DNA of 64,000 bases from Papaver somniferum (GCF_003573695.1 NC_039362.1:195893084-195957083), one strand, 5' to 3'; positions 33,668 through 45,195 are shown, counted from the stretch's first letter. Notes: generated by a model from the letters alone, not told the origin. Numbers and translations are program-made.

Positions 33668-35939
33668 TCAAGAAGACAAAGCTAGATAAGAAGCCCAAGC
33701 TTCAATATTAATTTCAGCAGCAGGAGATAACAGAAATTCTTCGCCAATATTCTCGCAAGCCTCTCCTTCATTTCGGTTTTGATCTTCGCCTTGACTAGCA
33801 TCTTGATTATCGCCAGCAATTACTTTTTCAGGAGAAATTACTTTCTCATTTTGATTAACACCAGAAGATGCTTCTTTAGAAGGAATCTCTTCTTCATATT
33901 CCAAGAAATTATCCTCTGCACCGCTTTCGTAATCATAATCACTATCAGCAGGACGAGGAACTTCATCATCATATACTTATAAAGGATAAATTGATGTAGG
34001 AGGAAGAGATTTGGACAATAAGATTTCATTTACAAGGACTTCAGCTCGGAGATGAACTTGACGAAGAAGTGCTCTCTGATGATTCCTATCTTGAATATCC
34101 TTAAAATAAGCAAGATAATCAAGTCTTCTTTCTGCTCGGTCGCGAGAACCAGTAAGGGCAGAGACGAGCAATGCATTTTCTTTGCGAATTTTGGCATATT
34201 TAGCCTCCAAAATAGAAATGGAAGAATGTAGATTCTTCTCAGACTCTGCGAAAGATAGAATACAAAATTTCATTAAGATGAAGAATTCAGAAAGATATGA
34301 CAAAGAAAAGATAATTAAGGCAGTCAAACTATTATGACTACCTTCCTTTTGAGAAATAAGGTGTTGAATCAAGGACAGACAACTATTCTCCCAATGGTCC
34401 ATTGCGTCATCAAATTTATCTCCAACTAAACCTTTCAGTCGAGACTGAAGATTTTTCTCTTTAGAAATAAGAAAGGCATTTTTCTTCGCAAGAGAAGAAT
34501 AAGATTCTTCTAATTTGGAATATTGTTCTTTAAGCTGATTCTCCTTTACACTTAAAGTTATTCTACCTTGAATGAGTGTATCTCTTTCACCGATAGATGA
34601 CTCTGTTACTTCTTTAAGTTCATTTCTCAAAGAGCGAATAGATTGTTCTTGGTCATCACATACTTTTTTAAGAATACTAAGTTGTTGAGAAGATATCGCC
34701 ATCTCGTTTAAATAAGTTCGCTTCTCTTGAGATAAGGTTTTATTCTCATCTGATAAAGTTTTCATCCCTAAATTAGCTTTAGTTAAAGAATAAGAAAGAC
34801 GAGATACTTCATTACTTAATAAATTTTGTCTTTGAACTAATTGGGTATTTTCATTGGCAAGATTATTTATATGATCAAGAGAATATGAATAGAGGTTATC
34901 TAATTGGTTATATTGATCCATCAATATTTCTTTATCAACACGGGCTTCTTCAACAACAGATTCAAATTCATATCTCTCCATTATTCGTTTATGGTTTAAA
35001 GCTTAACATGCGAAAGAGGGATTTCAAGGATAATTAAATATGGGAAGGATAAAACCATTAAAAAGGAAAATTGAAGATACAGATAAGAAAATCATACCTC
35101 TCAATTCATCATTCTTCTTGCGAAGATTTTCACGATCCAGCAAAACATTCTGAAGCTTCTGATTTTCGAGACGAAGAGCATTACATTGTTTTTCCAAAGA
35201 TGTTTGCGAAGCAGCTCTGTCAGAACCCATATGTTTGCTCAGAATTTCGCAAACATTAGACTTGATAGGATCAATAGAAGACTTCTTGACATCATCCAGA
35301 ACTTTAGATAAAACTTTGAAGGCAATATCTATCCCTTCCACGGTTTCTTTCGAAAGAGGAAGAGACTTAGGTAGAGAACTGGTAGAGATAGAAGGTTGAG
35401 AAACATTCTCAATGGGAAGAGAAGAGGTTTCATTCACAGAAGGATCAACAAGGAGGGTTTGAATCATTGAAAGGTCAGCTGAAGAAATGAAGTCTGAGGC
35501 AGTTTTTTCGCGAATTGGAGATAAAGGTTTATCTTGCGAAGATGTCGCAGGAGATTTAGAAGAGATGAGTAAGTGGAAGGGAACAGAAGTTGGAACAGTT
35601 TTAAGGTGGCGAGATTTCTTGAGAGGTTTATTAACATCTTTATCACCCTGCGAGTTACAATCCAGATAAGAAACAGAGGAAATAATATTGTTATTAGAAA
35701 AGGATAGTGTTTCTTAATTACTACCTTCTCATTCGCAGACTTTCTTTTATGCGCAACAACCTTATCTGCGATTTGGGAATGTTAGGGTTCTGAACAGTAA
35801 ATCTAGTGTTGGAGGCGCTTTTGCTGAAATAATAAGAATATGGGAATCACATAAACAACATCAAATAAGGGAATAAACAAGATCAATTTCATCAAAACTC
35901 ATAAAGAAGAAAAAAGAAAACTAACCTTGATGAATCCAT
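33668..35939 (-). pseudogene. Antisense five-exon coiled-coil gene of element F (one stop, one frameshift)
   Basis: Minus-strand exons: 35926-35939, 35725-35823, 35098-35647, 34342-35001 and 33668-34245; introns of 102, 77, 96 and 96 bp, all GT..AG. Exon 2 is 99 nt instead of the 100 nt in B and H because one C is missing, shifting the frame. In exon 5 a GAA to TAA change at 33977-33979 interrupts the acidic tail, after which the same frame continues for ~100 codons (EYEEEIPSKEASSGVNQNEK). Exon 4 is an uninterrupted coiled coil. It lies between the pol end and the 3' LTR on the opposite strand, as in B and H. No known domain. Confidence 0.82.
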
Positions 35940-36107
35940 GGAAAACAATAGCAGGGAGATTGTTTTGAACAAAATTACGAACTATGAAGATCTGCAGAAG
36001 AAATAGTATGAAGATGAAGAAGAACTTAAAAAGATTGAAGAAGAAAGAAGAAAAGTTGCAATAATGGAATTTGCAGAAGAACGATGAAGTTGCAGAGAAA
36101 ATAAAAA

Positions 36108-36231
36108 NNNNNNNNNNNNNNNNNNNNNNNNNNNNNNNNNNNNNNNNNNNNNNNNNNNNNNNNNNNNNNNNNNNNNNNNNNNNNNNNNNNNNNNNNNNNN
36201 NNNNNNNNNNNNNNNNNNNNNNNNNNNNNNN
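36108..36231. other. Assembly gap (124 N) followed by poly-A
   Basis: A run of N, then a long A homopolymer to 36260. In B and H the matching region is a purine-rich leader of the antisense gene with no long homopolymer, so the exact sequence here is unknown. Confidence 0.99.
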
Positions 36232-36232
36232 G

Positions 36233-36263
<31 letters not shown>

Positions 36264-36273
36264 TGAGAAGGAA

Positions 36274-36281
36274 TATATATA
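36274..36281 (-). promoter_or_regulatory. TATA box of the antisense gene, element F
   Basis: TATATATA on the far side of the gap from the ATG at 35939, equivalent to 20365 in B and 55481 in H. Confidence 0.55.
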
Positions 36282-36473
36282 GAGGGAATTTCTCCTCGAA
36301 AAAATAAACACGATTAATACGGAAAGATATAAGCGGTTAAAAAGCAACGGTTACAAAAGACGTGTCGAGAAATAGATGGAAGAAAGAATATTTGTGATAA
36401 ATGAAGAATATGAAGAGGAGAACAGCTGCGGCATTTCTCACATCATTCTCTACTTCGCAGAGAAGAGGCAAGA

Positions 36474-36948
36474 TGTAGGATCAGAATCTCGCAACGACAA
36501 TATTTCAGCAAAATTATCAACAACACAATAAAACAGCGTCGCAGAACAATTTCAGGAAGAATATAATAAATGTCGTCAGCTACGATCACGAGAACGATGT
36601 GATAGTCCTGCGAAAATTAGAGAGCTTGCGAAATTAATATTGGTAAAGTTGCGAGAATGTCGCAGATCATACCCGAAAATAAAGGACAGATTAGCTGTCA
36701 TCCACTATGTATTTCCCTATAAATAGTCGTTCAAGTTGTAAAGAAAGGGAGAGATCTTTTTTGAGTAAGAAACAAGTAAATAGGAGAGACAAAGTCTAGA
36801 GTAGAGATCATTCTTGATTTCTTTATCTTTTCTTTTAAAAATATTCAAAGATTAGTTGATCAATAAAATTAAGAGTGTAAACCTAAAAATGAGTTGATTA
36901 ATAATGAAATCATATGAGGGGTGTAGTGTAGGATTTCCTGCAACTACA
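36474..36948 (+). repeat. 3' LTR of element F
   Basis: 475 bp ending CTGCAACTACA before AGGAT. The second half (from about GTTCAAGTTGTAAAG) matches G's LTR (AAGAGTGTAAACCTAAAAATGAG) rather than F's own 5' LTR. Confidence 0.93.
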
Positions 36949-38979
36949 AGGATCTCTATTATTTGCGTTTTGCTCACTATTCTTCTTACGTAACACCTTT
37001 GCATATTCTCTTAGTTTCTTTTTAGTTTCTTTTTTGCTTGGTCTACCTTTGGGTTTGACTTTTGCCGGTTCATAGACATTCTCTTGCGTTTGTGGATATA
37101 TGATTTTCCTCATGTCATCCCAAAAAAATTGTTTTTGGAGCTTGTCCATGCCACGATACATCTCTAGTACGGTTCTACCCATTTCGTTATCACCGAACTC
37201 TTCTCCGGCTTCTTCTCCCTTTGGAGGAGGGTGAAACTTAGATCTTCCAAAATGGATCAACGTCGCTTAAAGGAATTACGCCATGCTCGTAGTTGATTAT
37301 CATACGGCGACAAGGGAGTCCCATAGACTTCTTCATGTTACACACACACACCTCATCCGCCTTGGTTTCCCACTTATCAATCAACTCGACTTCTATCATC
37401 AACAACTTCATACATTGCCGAGATACGTTGTAATGGATTCCCTTGAACAATGAGTGGTCGGCATATTTTCCTTTCATTTTGAATATACGGCTTTTTTGGA
37501 ACTTTTCTTTTTTGGAACTTTTCCTTTCCCTTGAAGTAATTTTCCATAGAATTTCACACGGTTACGAAATTAACAACACATCTAAAGATATTCTTCTTCA
37601 ACCGGTGGTGAGCCGACTCTACTAAACTTGTCCCTTGATTTCCAAAGTGTTTATAATGATTGGTTTAGGCTTAAACAAACCTCTCTTTGTGTGGTTCCAA
37701 CCATTGGCGAAGAACATACGATACAACACCGGGGTAATCGGGAGTATCCCAACGGGCGATAAACTCCATAAGATTTAGATAATACTCTTCCTCGGTAAGG
37801 GACAAACACAAGGATTCACATTCACCGTTGAATGCAACCCATTTAGCGTAATTTATATCGTATTTTTTTTCAACTTCCTCTTTTGCATCCGCTCGTTCAT
37901 TTTCCGGTAGCATCTTAATTTCTTCATATCTTATTTTCTTGGGTGGACAAATTATTGGCTTGCACCTATTCATCAAATTACACCATATATGGAACGTACA
38001 AAGCATATTATGTGCTAGTGGGAACACTTCCTCTATTGCATTCATCAATGCAACATCATTATCCGTCACTATAACCCCGGGAATATCATCACCTCGGAAG
38101 ATTTCCTTAACTTGTTTTAGTGCCCAAATGTAACTAGGTTCTTGCTCATCTCTTAAGAAACAAAACGCCACGGTAAACGGTGACTTCGTCGAAGTACGCC
38201 CAACAATATTCAAAAATTGCATCTCGTACTTGTTTGTCTTATAAGTGAAATCCATTATTAGAACTTCATGAAAGCATTGAGCCAATTGAACATTCGTCGG
38301 ATGCGCAATAAAGAGTTGTGTTATCTCTCCTTCCGAATCCACATCCTTTTGAACCGCGTAGTTTTTCTCTTGGGCCAAAAAAAGAAAACAATTGTTGCAT
38401 TACTTTTCTATCTCTCCATTCCTTCCTTCTAATTGTCTCAATTGCATTGTAAATTATGGACAAAGATGAGTAGTTATCCTTGTTATCCTCCTTTAGTATT
38501 TGGAGCATTTGAACCGGTGAAATACCCATTGTCCTCATTTTAGCTACCTTGTCCATCTCTTGAGGAGTTAACTTTGCCGCCATGAAATGTCCTTCAAGAT
38601 GCTCCGGACGAGGATGATTATGACAACCTTGCATAACCCTGTAGAGAACCCATCCACCCAAATCTTCGTTGTAATTAAATGCAAGCTTGAATGGGCAATT
38701 AATCTTCTTTGAGAAAGTTTTGTTCTTCCTATTTGTCTTTCCTTTATAAACATAACCCTTCCTCTTGTGGCTTTTATCGAGATCACCGCTTCTCTCACAA
38801 ACCATTTCAAAGCGAGTATTGCTTTGTCTCACATTCAATACTAATACGCACATGTCTTTTTGTGCATGTTGTCGAGCCCAACTCTTTGCATCTTCCGTAT
38901 TTTTGAATACCAAGTCATTCATGTAGTGATGGGATGTGTCATCGTACAAAATACCAACTGGGGAAGGTTGATTTTCCAT
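36949..38979 (-). pseudogene. FAR1/MULE transposase
   Basis: From M at 38979: a FAR1-type zinc-binding region (F..TEDAKSWARQHA, then VCERSG, NCPFKL, CHNHPRP giving C-C-H-H), then the MULE transposase core with MDFTYKTNKYEMQ (first Asp), VIVTDNDVALMNAIEEVFP (second Asp), CTFHIWCNL (C..H), a region likely to hold the third acidic residue (residues ~190-210 of the 38378 frame), and a SWIM-like end (CNMKKSMGLPCRRMIINYEHGVIPL, 37300-37340). Damage: an extra T in a T7 run near 38375, stops from Trp or other codons at about 37668, 37660 and 37545, and frame changes around 37480 and 37260. The sequence before M ends TTACTTGTAG, a possible acceptor for an upstream exon. Confidence 0.88.
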
Positions 38980-39059
38980 TGGTTGAACCTACAAGTAATA
39001 GCACAACGTCAAAACCACAAACAAGAAACACTTATAATTTCCGCAATGTAAAATTTTTA

Positions 39060-39480
39060 TCGACCCTGCCGAACAGAAAGTTCGGTTACCTCGCAACCAT
39101 AAAGGATTTTGGGGCCTTACCGAACTCAATCATTATATTTTCTGTGGTAAAGTTCGGCCATGAAAATGAAAAACGCGACTAAACCGAACTTTGAGTTCGG
39201 TTATCTATTCCCTTTAAAATTATTTTTCGATCTTGCCGAACACAAAGTTCGGTAACATAAGTACTTAAAACATCTAAACCGAACTATGAACTGTAAACTC
39301 TATAAAAAATAGTTCGGTTACATTTTCTGGAAAAATATAACCGAACTCTCAAAAACCTCCATTAAAATGTAGTTCAGTTATCTGCGTCTGCAAATTTTAG
39401 TAACCGAACTACACATTCAGAATGGTTCGGTTACCTTTTCTGCAGTCTAGATAACCGAACTAGATTGACCTAACCGAATT
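39060..39480. repeat. Right array of GTTCGGTTACC repeats
   Basis: About ten copies of AGTTCGGTTA and TAACCGAACT in alternating orientation, the same core as the left arrays, lying directly upstream of the transposase ATG and possibly inside its first intron. Confidence 0.85.
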
Positions 39481-39581
39481 TTATTTCTGAAATTTTTAGT
39501 TTGGCCAAATATTTGCACAATTCTAGCTACATTAACTAAATATGAGATAGACAAAAAAAATGAGTACCCATAGCTTCATCT

Positions 39582-39758
39582 TCAGGTGTGTGGCTGATAA
39601 AATCCATCATTTGGTTCGTTTGCTTGAGCTTGGGTCAAAAGGTTTTCATCATCTAACAAATAACTCATATTTGAATCATTAGAAGTATTGACAAATATAC
39701 TAGGAGGTAAAGGGGGTTTTGATTCTGAGTCTGAGGTATCATCACATGAATCACTCAT
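39582..39758 (-). CDS. Small acidic ORF, possible first exon of the transposase
   Basis: A 58-codon ORF with start at 39758 and stop at 39582. It is Asp/Ser/Pro-rich at the start (MSDSCDDTSDSESKPP) and reads DDENLLTQAQANEP later. Acidic low-complexity N-termini are common in FAR1-related transposases. A donor-like ATGG|GTACTC near 39566 could pair with the TTACTTGTAG acceptor before 38979, but the frames do not join cleanly, so this is a suggestion only. Confidence 0.3.
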   Translation of the reverse strand: MSDSCDDTSDSESKPPLPPSIFVNTSNDSNMSYLLDDENLLTQAQANEPNDGFYQPHT

Positions 39759-39759
39759 A

Positions 39760-40720
39760 TCACAATTACTAAACTCAAAAAAAAAGATTTTTTGGGTTCA
39801 CCCATCTTCTTCTTCCTATTTCCTTCTTCTTCTTCTTCTCTCTCAAAATAATGTTTATAACAAAACAATCCTATTAATAACTCACTAATCACTAACTAAT
39901 CAGTTATTAATCATTACACTAACACTAATTAATCATCACACTAACTAAATTAATTATCAAGGATAAAGTAAGTATTAAAAAAGATATGACTGAAAATTAC
40001 TACCAATATCCACCCCAAAAACTTAAGAATAGTCCCCCTATTTTTTGAATAGTCCCAAAAAAAGACAAAATAGGTATTTCAGAAGTTTTCATTTTCGGCC
40101 CATTAGTTTGAACTGAAAGGGTCACTGTTGGGTTAGGTCCCCTTCACTCAATATTCTTGGTTGTTATTCTTCAGCAAAAACAATCAAGTGTAGGGTTAAC
40201 ATGTTTGTAACTCTCCATTATCATCATCACAGCACCACCTAACTCAAATTAAACTATATTTATTACCACCTTAATTTACCCCACCACTCATATCTCTATA
40301 CGTGCACCACATAATTTGAGACCAACAAAGAGGACCATACAAAGTATCAAAATCTCCACAAGGAAAGAGAGGCCTTGCACAATGGGTGACGAAAAATGAA
40401 CACGTGGATGATAGCTTCACCCGGGTTTTTATTCCGGTGAGTATGAGAGGTTGCTGATCTCTTTTCAAATTTTTCAAGAAACCAACACCAAAAGCTTTAT
40501 GAACCTACTTAATATTTTGCGTGAAGAAAAAGCAAGAGCGAATTTATTTCTTGATTTTCTGCATACAAAATGCTTTTTCCAATCTACATTTTTGGACATG
40601 CAATGCCAGAACCTACAAAAGGCATAGGGAAAAAAGAAAAGACACGATCCATTTTATCTTACTGAAACAGTATTTGCTAAATTTACCTAATATGGAGAAG
40701 CTTTAATGCTCTACCCCTTT
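39760..40720. other. Intergenic, AT-rich
   Basis: A pyrimidine TTC-type microsatellite at 39805-39845 and simple AT-rich sequence; the end of the kinase gene's 3' flank. No gene seen. Confidence 0.5.
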
Positions 40721-42812
40721 TTATCTACTCTTGTTGTTGGGTTTTAGCAATATAGCCAGTATTTCAGAGAACTGAGGTCGTTTTGCAGGACAATTGTTCC
40801 AGCATTTTGTCATCAAAGACTGCAATGTTTGCGGGCAATCCGTCGGGATTTCCGGTCTTAAACCACATGCTGCAATTCCCACTGCCGCCTGAACTGGCGA
40901 AAAAGAGGAATATGCTGCTTCCCCAGTAACCATCTCCCATACTACCATTCCGAAACTATACACATTGCTCATCCATGTTTCTGTTACGCTCTCTGGATCA
41001 CCTGCAATAATCTGTTCCAAGATAGAACAAAAAAAAAGTTTAAGCAGCAATAAGATGAGGTAAACATTCTTAATCTTGATTAGAAACAGAAGACAGCATA
41101 ATACAAAGTCATAAAGGGTGAACGCAATGGGATCCACCATTCTAAAGGAACTAGCACTAGCGCAACCAAAAACATCAATGGAGAAGACATCTTAAGCATA
41201 TGTGCTTGCATAAAGGCAAACAATACTAAGCACATTATGAAGCAAATTCAGGCATGTCTTACCAAAATAGTTAAATTACACGCTAACGCTGCAAAGACAC
41301 TAATAGGGGGATACTAAAAAGTGAGGGGAAACAAACCTCGGGAGCTAACCACCGGTAACCGTCCGTTTCGTATTCCATCACTTCCCCCATGCTCTGGCAG
41401 ACTGTGACAATACCCATATCCCCTAAACAAGCATTTCCCTGTCGATCCAGAAGTATCCTGTTCGCGTTCAAATCTCTATAAGCGACACCGTGATCATTCA
41501 TAAATTTAACCCCTTCCGCAACATCCGTCGAAATCCTTACAATCTCTCGAGCCAGAAGCTTCTTCCCCTTGAGGATTAAATCATGAAGTGACCCTCCCTC
41601 CATCAATTTGAACACCACACACAACCCATGATTCTCGTCAATGCAAACTCCATGAAACTGCAGAACACACTTGTGCCCACATCTCATCAACTCCAACAAG
41701 TCTCGCCGAATCTCAAACTGATACGCATTTCCCCTTTCGCACCCTCTAATCTTCTCGATCGCAACCAGCCATCCATTATAAACACCCTTGAATGAATTAG
41801 GACCAACCTGGTCAGTGAACTCCACACATTCCGAACTCAAAAGCCATGAACTAATCTCATCTCCCCCTGACTGAATCGTCTGCCATTCATCAACTGAAAC
41901 CACAAAGGAAGAACTTGGCAATGGGCAATCCAACTGAACATTCCGCATCGAATTCGGACTATCAATCTCATCATAATTCTGTTCTTCATTTCCGATTTCT
42001 CGAACCCCATTATTCTCTTCTTGGCAACCACACAAACCAAATGGAAGCTTAATACTACTAGTCCCTTTGGGTTTCTTCAATACAGCCGATTTCAACACCG
42101 AGTCGATTCGAGTCTTGAACAATTTCTCCTGCCCCGATTGAACTTGAACCACAACAACCCCTAAAGTAAAACACTTCTTCTCAAAAATCTGAATCTTTTT
42201 ACAACAAATTGATGAATTATCAAGTACCCCAGACATTGTAGACCAAGAAATTGAAGAATTACAAACAAAAGTAAGCTTAAAAACAGATTCTTGCTGCACC
42301 TCATTATTATCACCACCACCACATACCTCTTGAATCAAAATTGCTGGATTCTCATCAACTGTAGCTTGTTCAATCATCTTCATATGGAGAAACACATCTT
42401 TCATATCAAACCCAGCTTGAATATAACTCAATGGCAAAGAATCAAAATGTTTTCTGATATTTGAGATGAGCTTTTCAGGAAGTTGACTACCTGGATATAA
42501 CTGTGTCAAGTGTTTCACAACACTACCCCAAACAATCTTTCTGCTACTTGTTTCCATTGATTCTGCTGGAGAATCAAGATTCAATGCGTTCTTGATGTTG
42601 TTAAGCTTTGTAGCTACATTTCTACTCAGTTTCTGAAACTTCTTTTGCATGAGCGAATAAGATGGTGATAATAACGATGATGAATCTTTAGTTACATCTT
42701 GTTCTTGTGATTCTGATTCTGATCTGTTCTGGGTTTTCATCAAAACTTGCTCTACCATATCTTCATCTGTACTTGCTCTACTCCCAGACCAACACTCTAA
42801 TGCTGCAGCCAT
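40721..42812 (-). CDS. DUF1221-type plant kinase-like protein (MLKL-like), two exons
   Basis: Exon 1 runs 42812-41337 and exon 2 41011-40721; intron 41012-41336 begins GTTTGT and ends CAG; 588 aa. I start at MAAALECW because it is the family's conserved start; an in-frame Met 9 codons upstream is less likely. Residues ~1-325 are the plant-specific DUF1221 region (LTQLYPGSQLPEKLISNIRKH, FDMKDVFLHMK, PFGLCGCQEEN, SSFVVSVDEWQTI). Residues ~330-585 are a kinase fold: weak G-loop (VGPNSFKG, 336-343), Lys354 in VAIEK, YRDLNANRI (445-452) instead of HRDLKxxN, DMG (465-467) instead of DFG, APE intact, SNVYSFGMVVWEMVTG. The catalytic-loop Lys and Asn are replaced, so it is probably a pseudokinase. From memory, this family has been described as plant MLKL-like immune proteins. 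No lesions; likely an active host gene. Confidence 0.93.
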
Positions 42813-43017
42813 ATTCCAAGAATTAACAAACAAACCCACTTCACCAAACCAAGCAAGAACTGAAAATGGGTTCTGTAAGAATGAAATGAACTAGTTATGA
42901 AGAATGGAGAAGATGATGCTAGTTTGATGATGATTCATGATTCTTGGTGTGTCCAAATGACAGAGAGGTGATGTTTCTTGATGGTATAATATTGCTGGTG
43001 TTTTGGGAGACTGAGTT

Positions 43018-43031
43018 GATTATATATATAA
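43018..43031 (-). promoter_or_regulatory. TATA-like box of the kinase-like gene
   Basis: A TATATATATA run about 210 bp upstream of the ATG at 42812, a reasonable core promoter position; AT-rich context means it could be incidental. Confidence 0.45.
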
Positions 43032-44340
43032 AAATGGAAATGGAGATGTCTGTTTGATGTTGTTAGTGATGATGATGATGATTGATTATTAGAGCCTCTG
43101 TACGATGAATAGGATTTCTTTTCTTTTTCTTGATGGACGTAATTTTACAGTTTTTTCTTGAATTGTGAGTTTATGGTTTGAATTAAAAATATATTCTTTG
43201 ATGCAGAGGAATGAATTTAATTAATAATATGGTTGATGGGTCAAACAAAACGGGATTTGAAGAGATTTTTGGTGTTTGGAAGGTGGGAAACCATGTGATG
43301 TGACCAGTAGGAGGAGGAGGAGGAGATAACTAAATTATTTACTTTTGTTTAATCCAAACTTTTCTTGCACCACCGTCTAGATTCTCGCCTGCCTGTCCTA
43401 TGCATTTTTGGCAAGGTCTCCGGTAATTAAGACAAAGATTCTTCGTTGTAGTTGCTTCAAATGAGATTTTTCGAGACAACCATCCAATGGGAAATTCTAT
43501 GGTTATATTGCGCTCTATTTTTTTATTCGAGGATAAAAGAACTTGTGCTGACAAGTTTAAAACTCCGATCACTAATATCAAGCCTCGTCCTCCTAGATAC
43601 TATAAAATCTTTCATTTTTCATCTTTGACCGGTGTATACGAGTCTTTCATAGATTAATATACCCTAAAATGATTAAATTGTTGGATGTACGAACTTTTTT
43701 TTGTATGGTTCTAACTTTTTTGTAGGCATGAAATCTGCGGATGGGTGGTTTGTCTAGCACCAGAAGCCTGAGGTCGTGTTGTTAGGATATCCTTGCAATG
43801 TCGAATGGTGGTAATCTTTAATTGCCGGTCTTTTTTCTGGATCTTAAGCTTCTAACTCCTCTTGATCCTTTCCGGAGTTTGTCAATAATCGTCAATAGTC
43901 AAAACTTTATGATGATAAGATTGGTGGACATGTGGAATCTTTAGCACCATTATTGAAGGACACGACAAATTATTCTGATAAATCTAGGTATTCTTTCATT
44001 TTCGTTAAGGGAGCAAGATATATTATTAAATGTAGATATCGTATTATATAGTCTTGGGCCTAAAAAATTGGGTAGAGTAGACCATACTAATATCACGTGC
44101 TTGCACATGTAAAATTTTGTATTTTTGTCATTTGGTAAATTTTTGTATGCATGTTATTGTCTATGCCTATGCATGGTGTGCTTGGATTCTAAATTTGTCA
44201 ACCCATTATTATTGGGACGTCACATTCCATTAGAGGGACTTCACCTAATAGGACAAAAAAAAGGTTATCTAGAAATAATATCAAAAACTCCTTATCTCAA
44301 ATAATTTTGTAATGACCGAAAATCTTTTAGTTAATTTTAA
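43032..44340. other. Upstream intergenic region of the kinase-like gene
   Basis: Contains GAT and GGA trinucleotide runs (43065-43085; 43310-43327). The 80-codon minus-strand ORF at 43339-43581 has no recognisable features. Nothing else supported. Confidence 0.5.
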
Positions 44341-44350
44341 TTTAATTAAT

Positions 44351-44640
44351 TTCTACGGTTGGAATCAATCCAAACTTGGACGTAAAATCAATTTCTACGG
44401 TTGGAATCAAAAGGAACCTGGACGTGAAACTACATGCAAATAAAATTCTACGGTTTAATCCAAACCTGGACGTAATATCAATTTCTACGGTTGGAATCAA
44501 TCCAAACCTGAACGTAAAACCAATTTTTACGGTTGGAATTAAAAGGAAGATGGACGTAAAACTACATGTAAATAAAATTCTACGGTTGGAATTAATCCAA
44601 ACATGGCCGTGATTTCTTCATAAACTAAAATTACGTCTAG
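44351..44640. repeat. Higher-order tandem repeat, 133-bp unit of three ~44-bp subunits
   Basis: TCTACGGTT (or TTTACGGTT) occurs near 44351, 44394, 44444, 44485, 44527 and 44577, so every third copy is about 133 bp apart. Subunits alternate between endings ATCAATCCAAACCTGGACG, AAAAGGAACCTGGACG and a version with ACTACATGCAAATAAAA. Confidence 0.8.
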
Positions 44641-45195
44641 AAAAGAAGCACCGAACCTAGAAGTAGCACTAGCAGAAACGTTACTGAAACCCTAATTTTA
44701 CTTCATTTCATTCAATCTAACCTATTTTAAGCACAAAAACGAGTAAACAAAGATGGGTTTGTTCGATTATTACCTTACATACACTATGGGTTTGTTCGAT
44801 GATATGAATTCAAATGGATTTATCGTTGAAGAGGATGAAGAGAAAAAGGAGAGGAAGAAGAAGAGCAATTGAAATGTGAAGAATGAAGAATAGAAATTAG
44901 GTTTTGTTTATGTTTGTAAGTTTTAATTTTAATTTAAGGGTAGTTTGGACAGTTTCTATTGAATCAAAAGTACCCCACAACTAGATTTTTGGTCATTAAA
45001 TATCCAAGTGAAGCCCCTCTATTGGATGGTGACGCCCCAATAATAACCTTCTTAACAATAATATGTTAACCTTTTGTCTTCTTTACCATATTATTTTTTC
45101 TAGCTCTGGGCAGGGAGGTGTCATCGAAATTCTTTTACATGTAATTTTACATTAACTGAAATTCAAACGAAAGGAAAAGGAAAACCGATAGTTTA

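Larger units (their letters stand above)
27742..36948 (+). mobile_element. Element F: gag-less Tat-lineage retrotransposon with antisense gene
   Basis: Full-length: LTRs 27742-28213 and 36474-36948, primer binding site 28217-28233, pol 28260-32497, untranslated block, minus-strand spliced gene 33668-35939, purine tract, 3' LTR. It is flanked by perfect AGGAT duplications (27737-27741; 36949-36953) within the MULE's transposase-OTU frame. A 124-base assembly gap lies at 36108-36231. Confidence 0.95.
25010..39760 (-). mobile_element. Element E: MULE with transposase, OTU domain and SANT-like ORF
   Basis: Extent inferred from repeat arrays built on GTTCGGTTACC/GGTAACCGAAC at 25100-25860, 26440-26760 and 39060-39480, which bracket a minus-strand FAR1/MULE transposase plus OTU-like protease domain and a plus-strand SANT-like ORF. 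Retrotransposon F is inserted in the transposase-OTU frame. Terminal inverted repeats and a 9-bp duplication could not be recognised, so both ends are approximate. Confidence 0.65.

Noticed and set aside
43339..43581. 80-codon minus-strand ORF upstream of the kinase-like gene
   Set aside because: No motif, no partner exon, AT-rich intergenic context.
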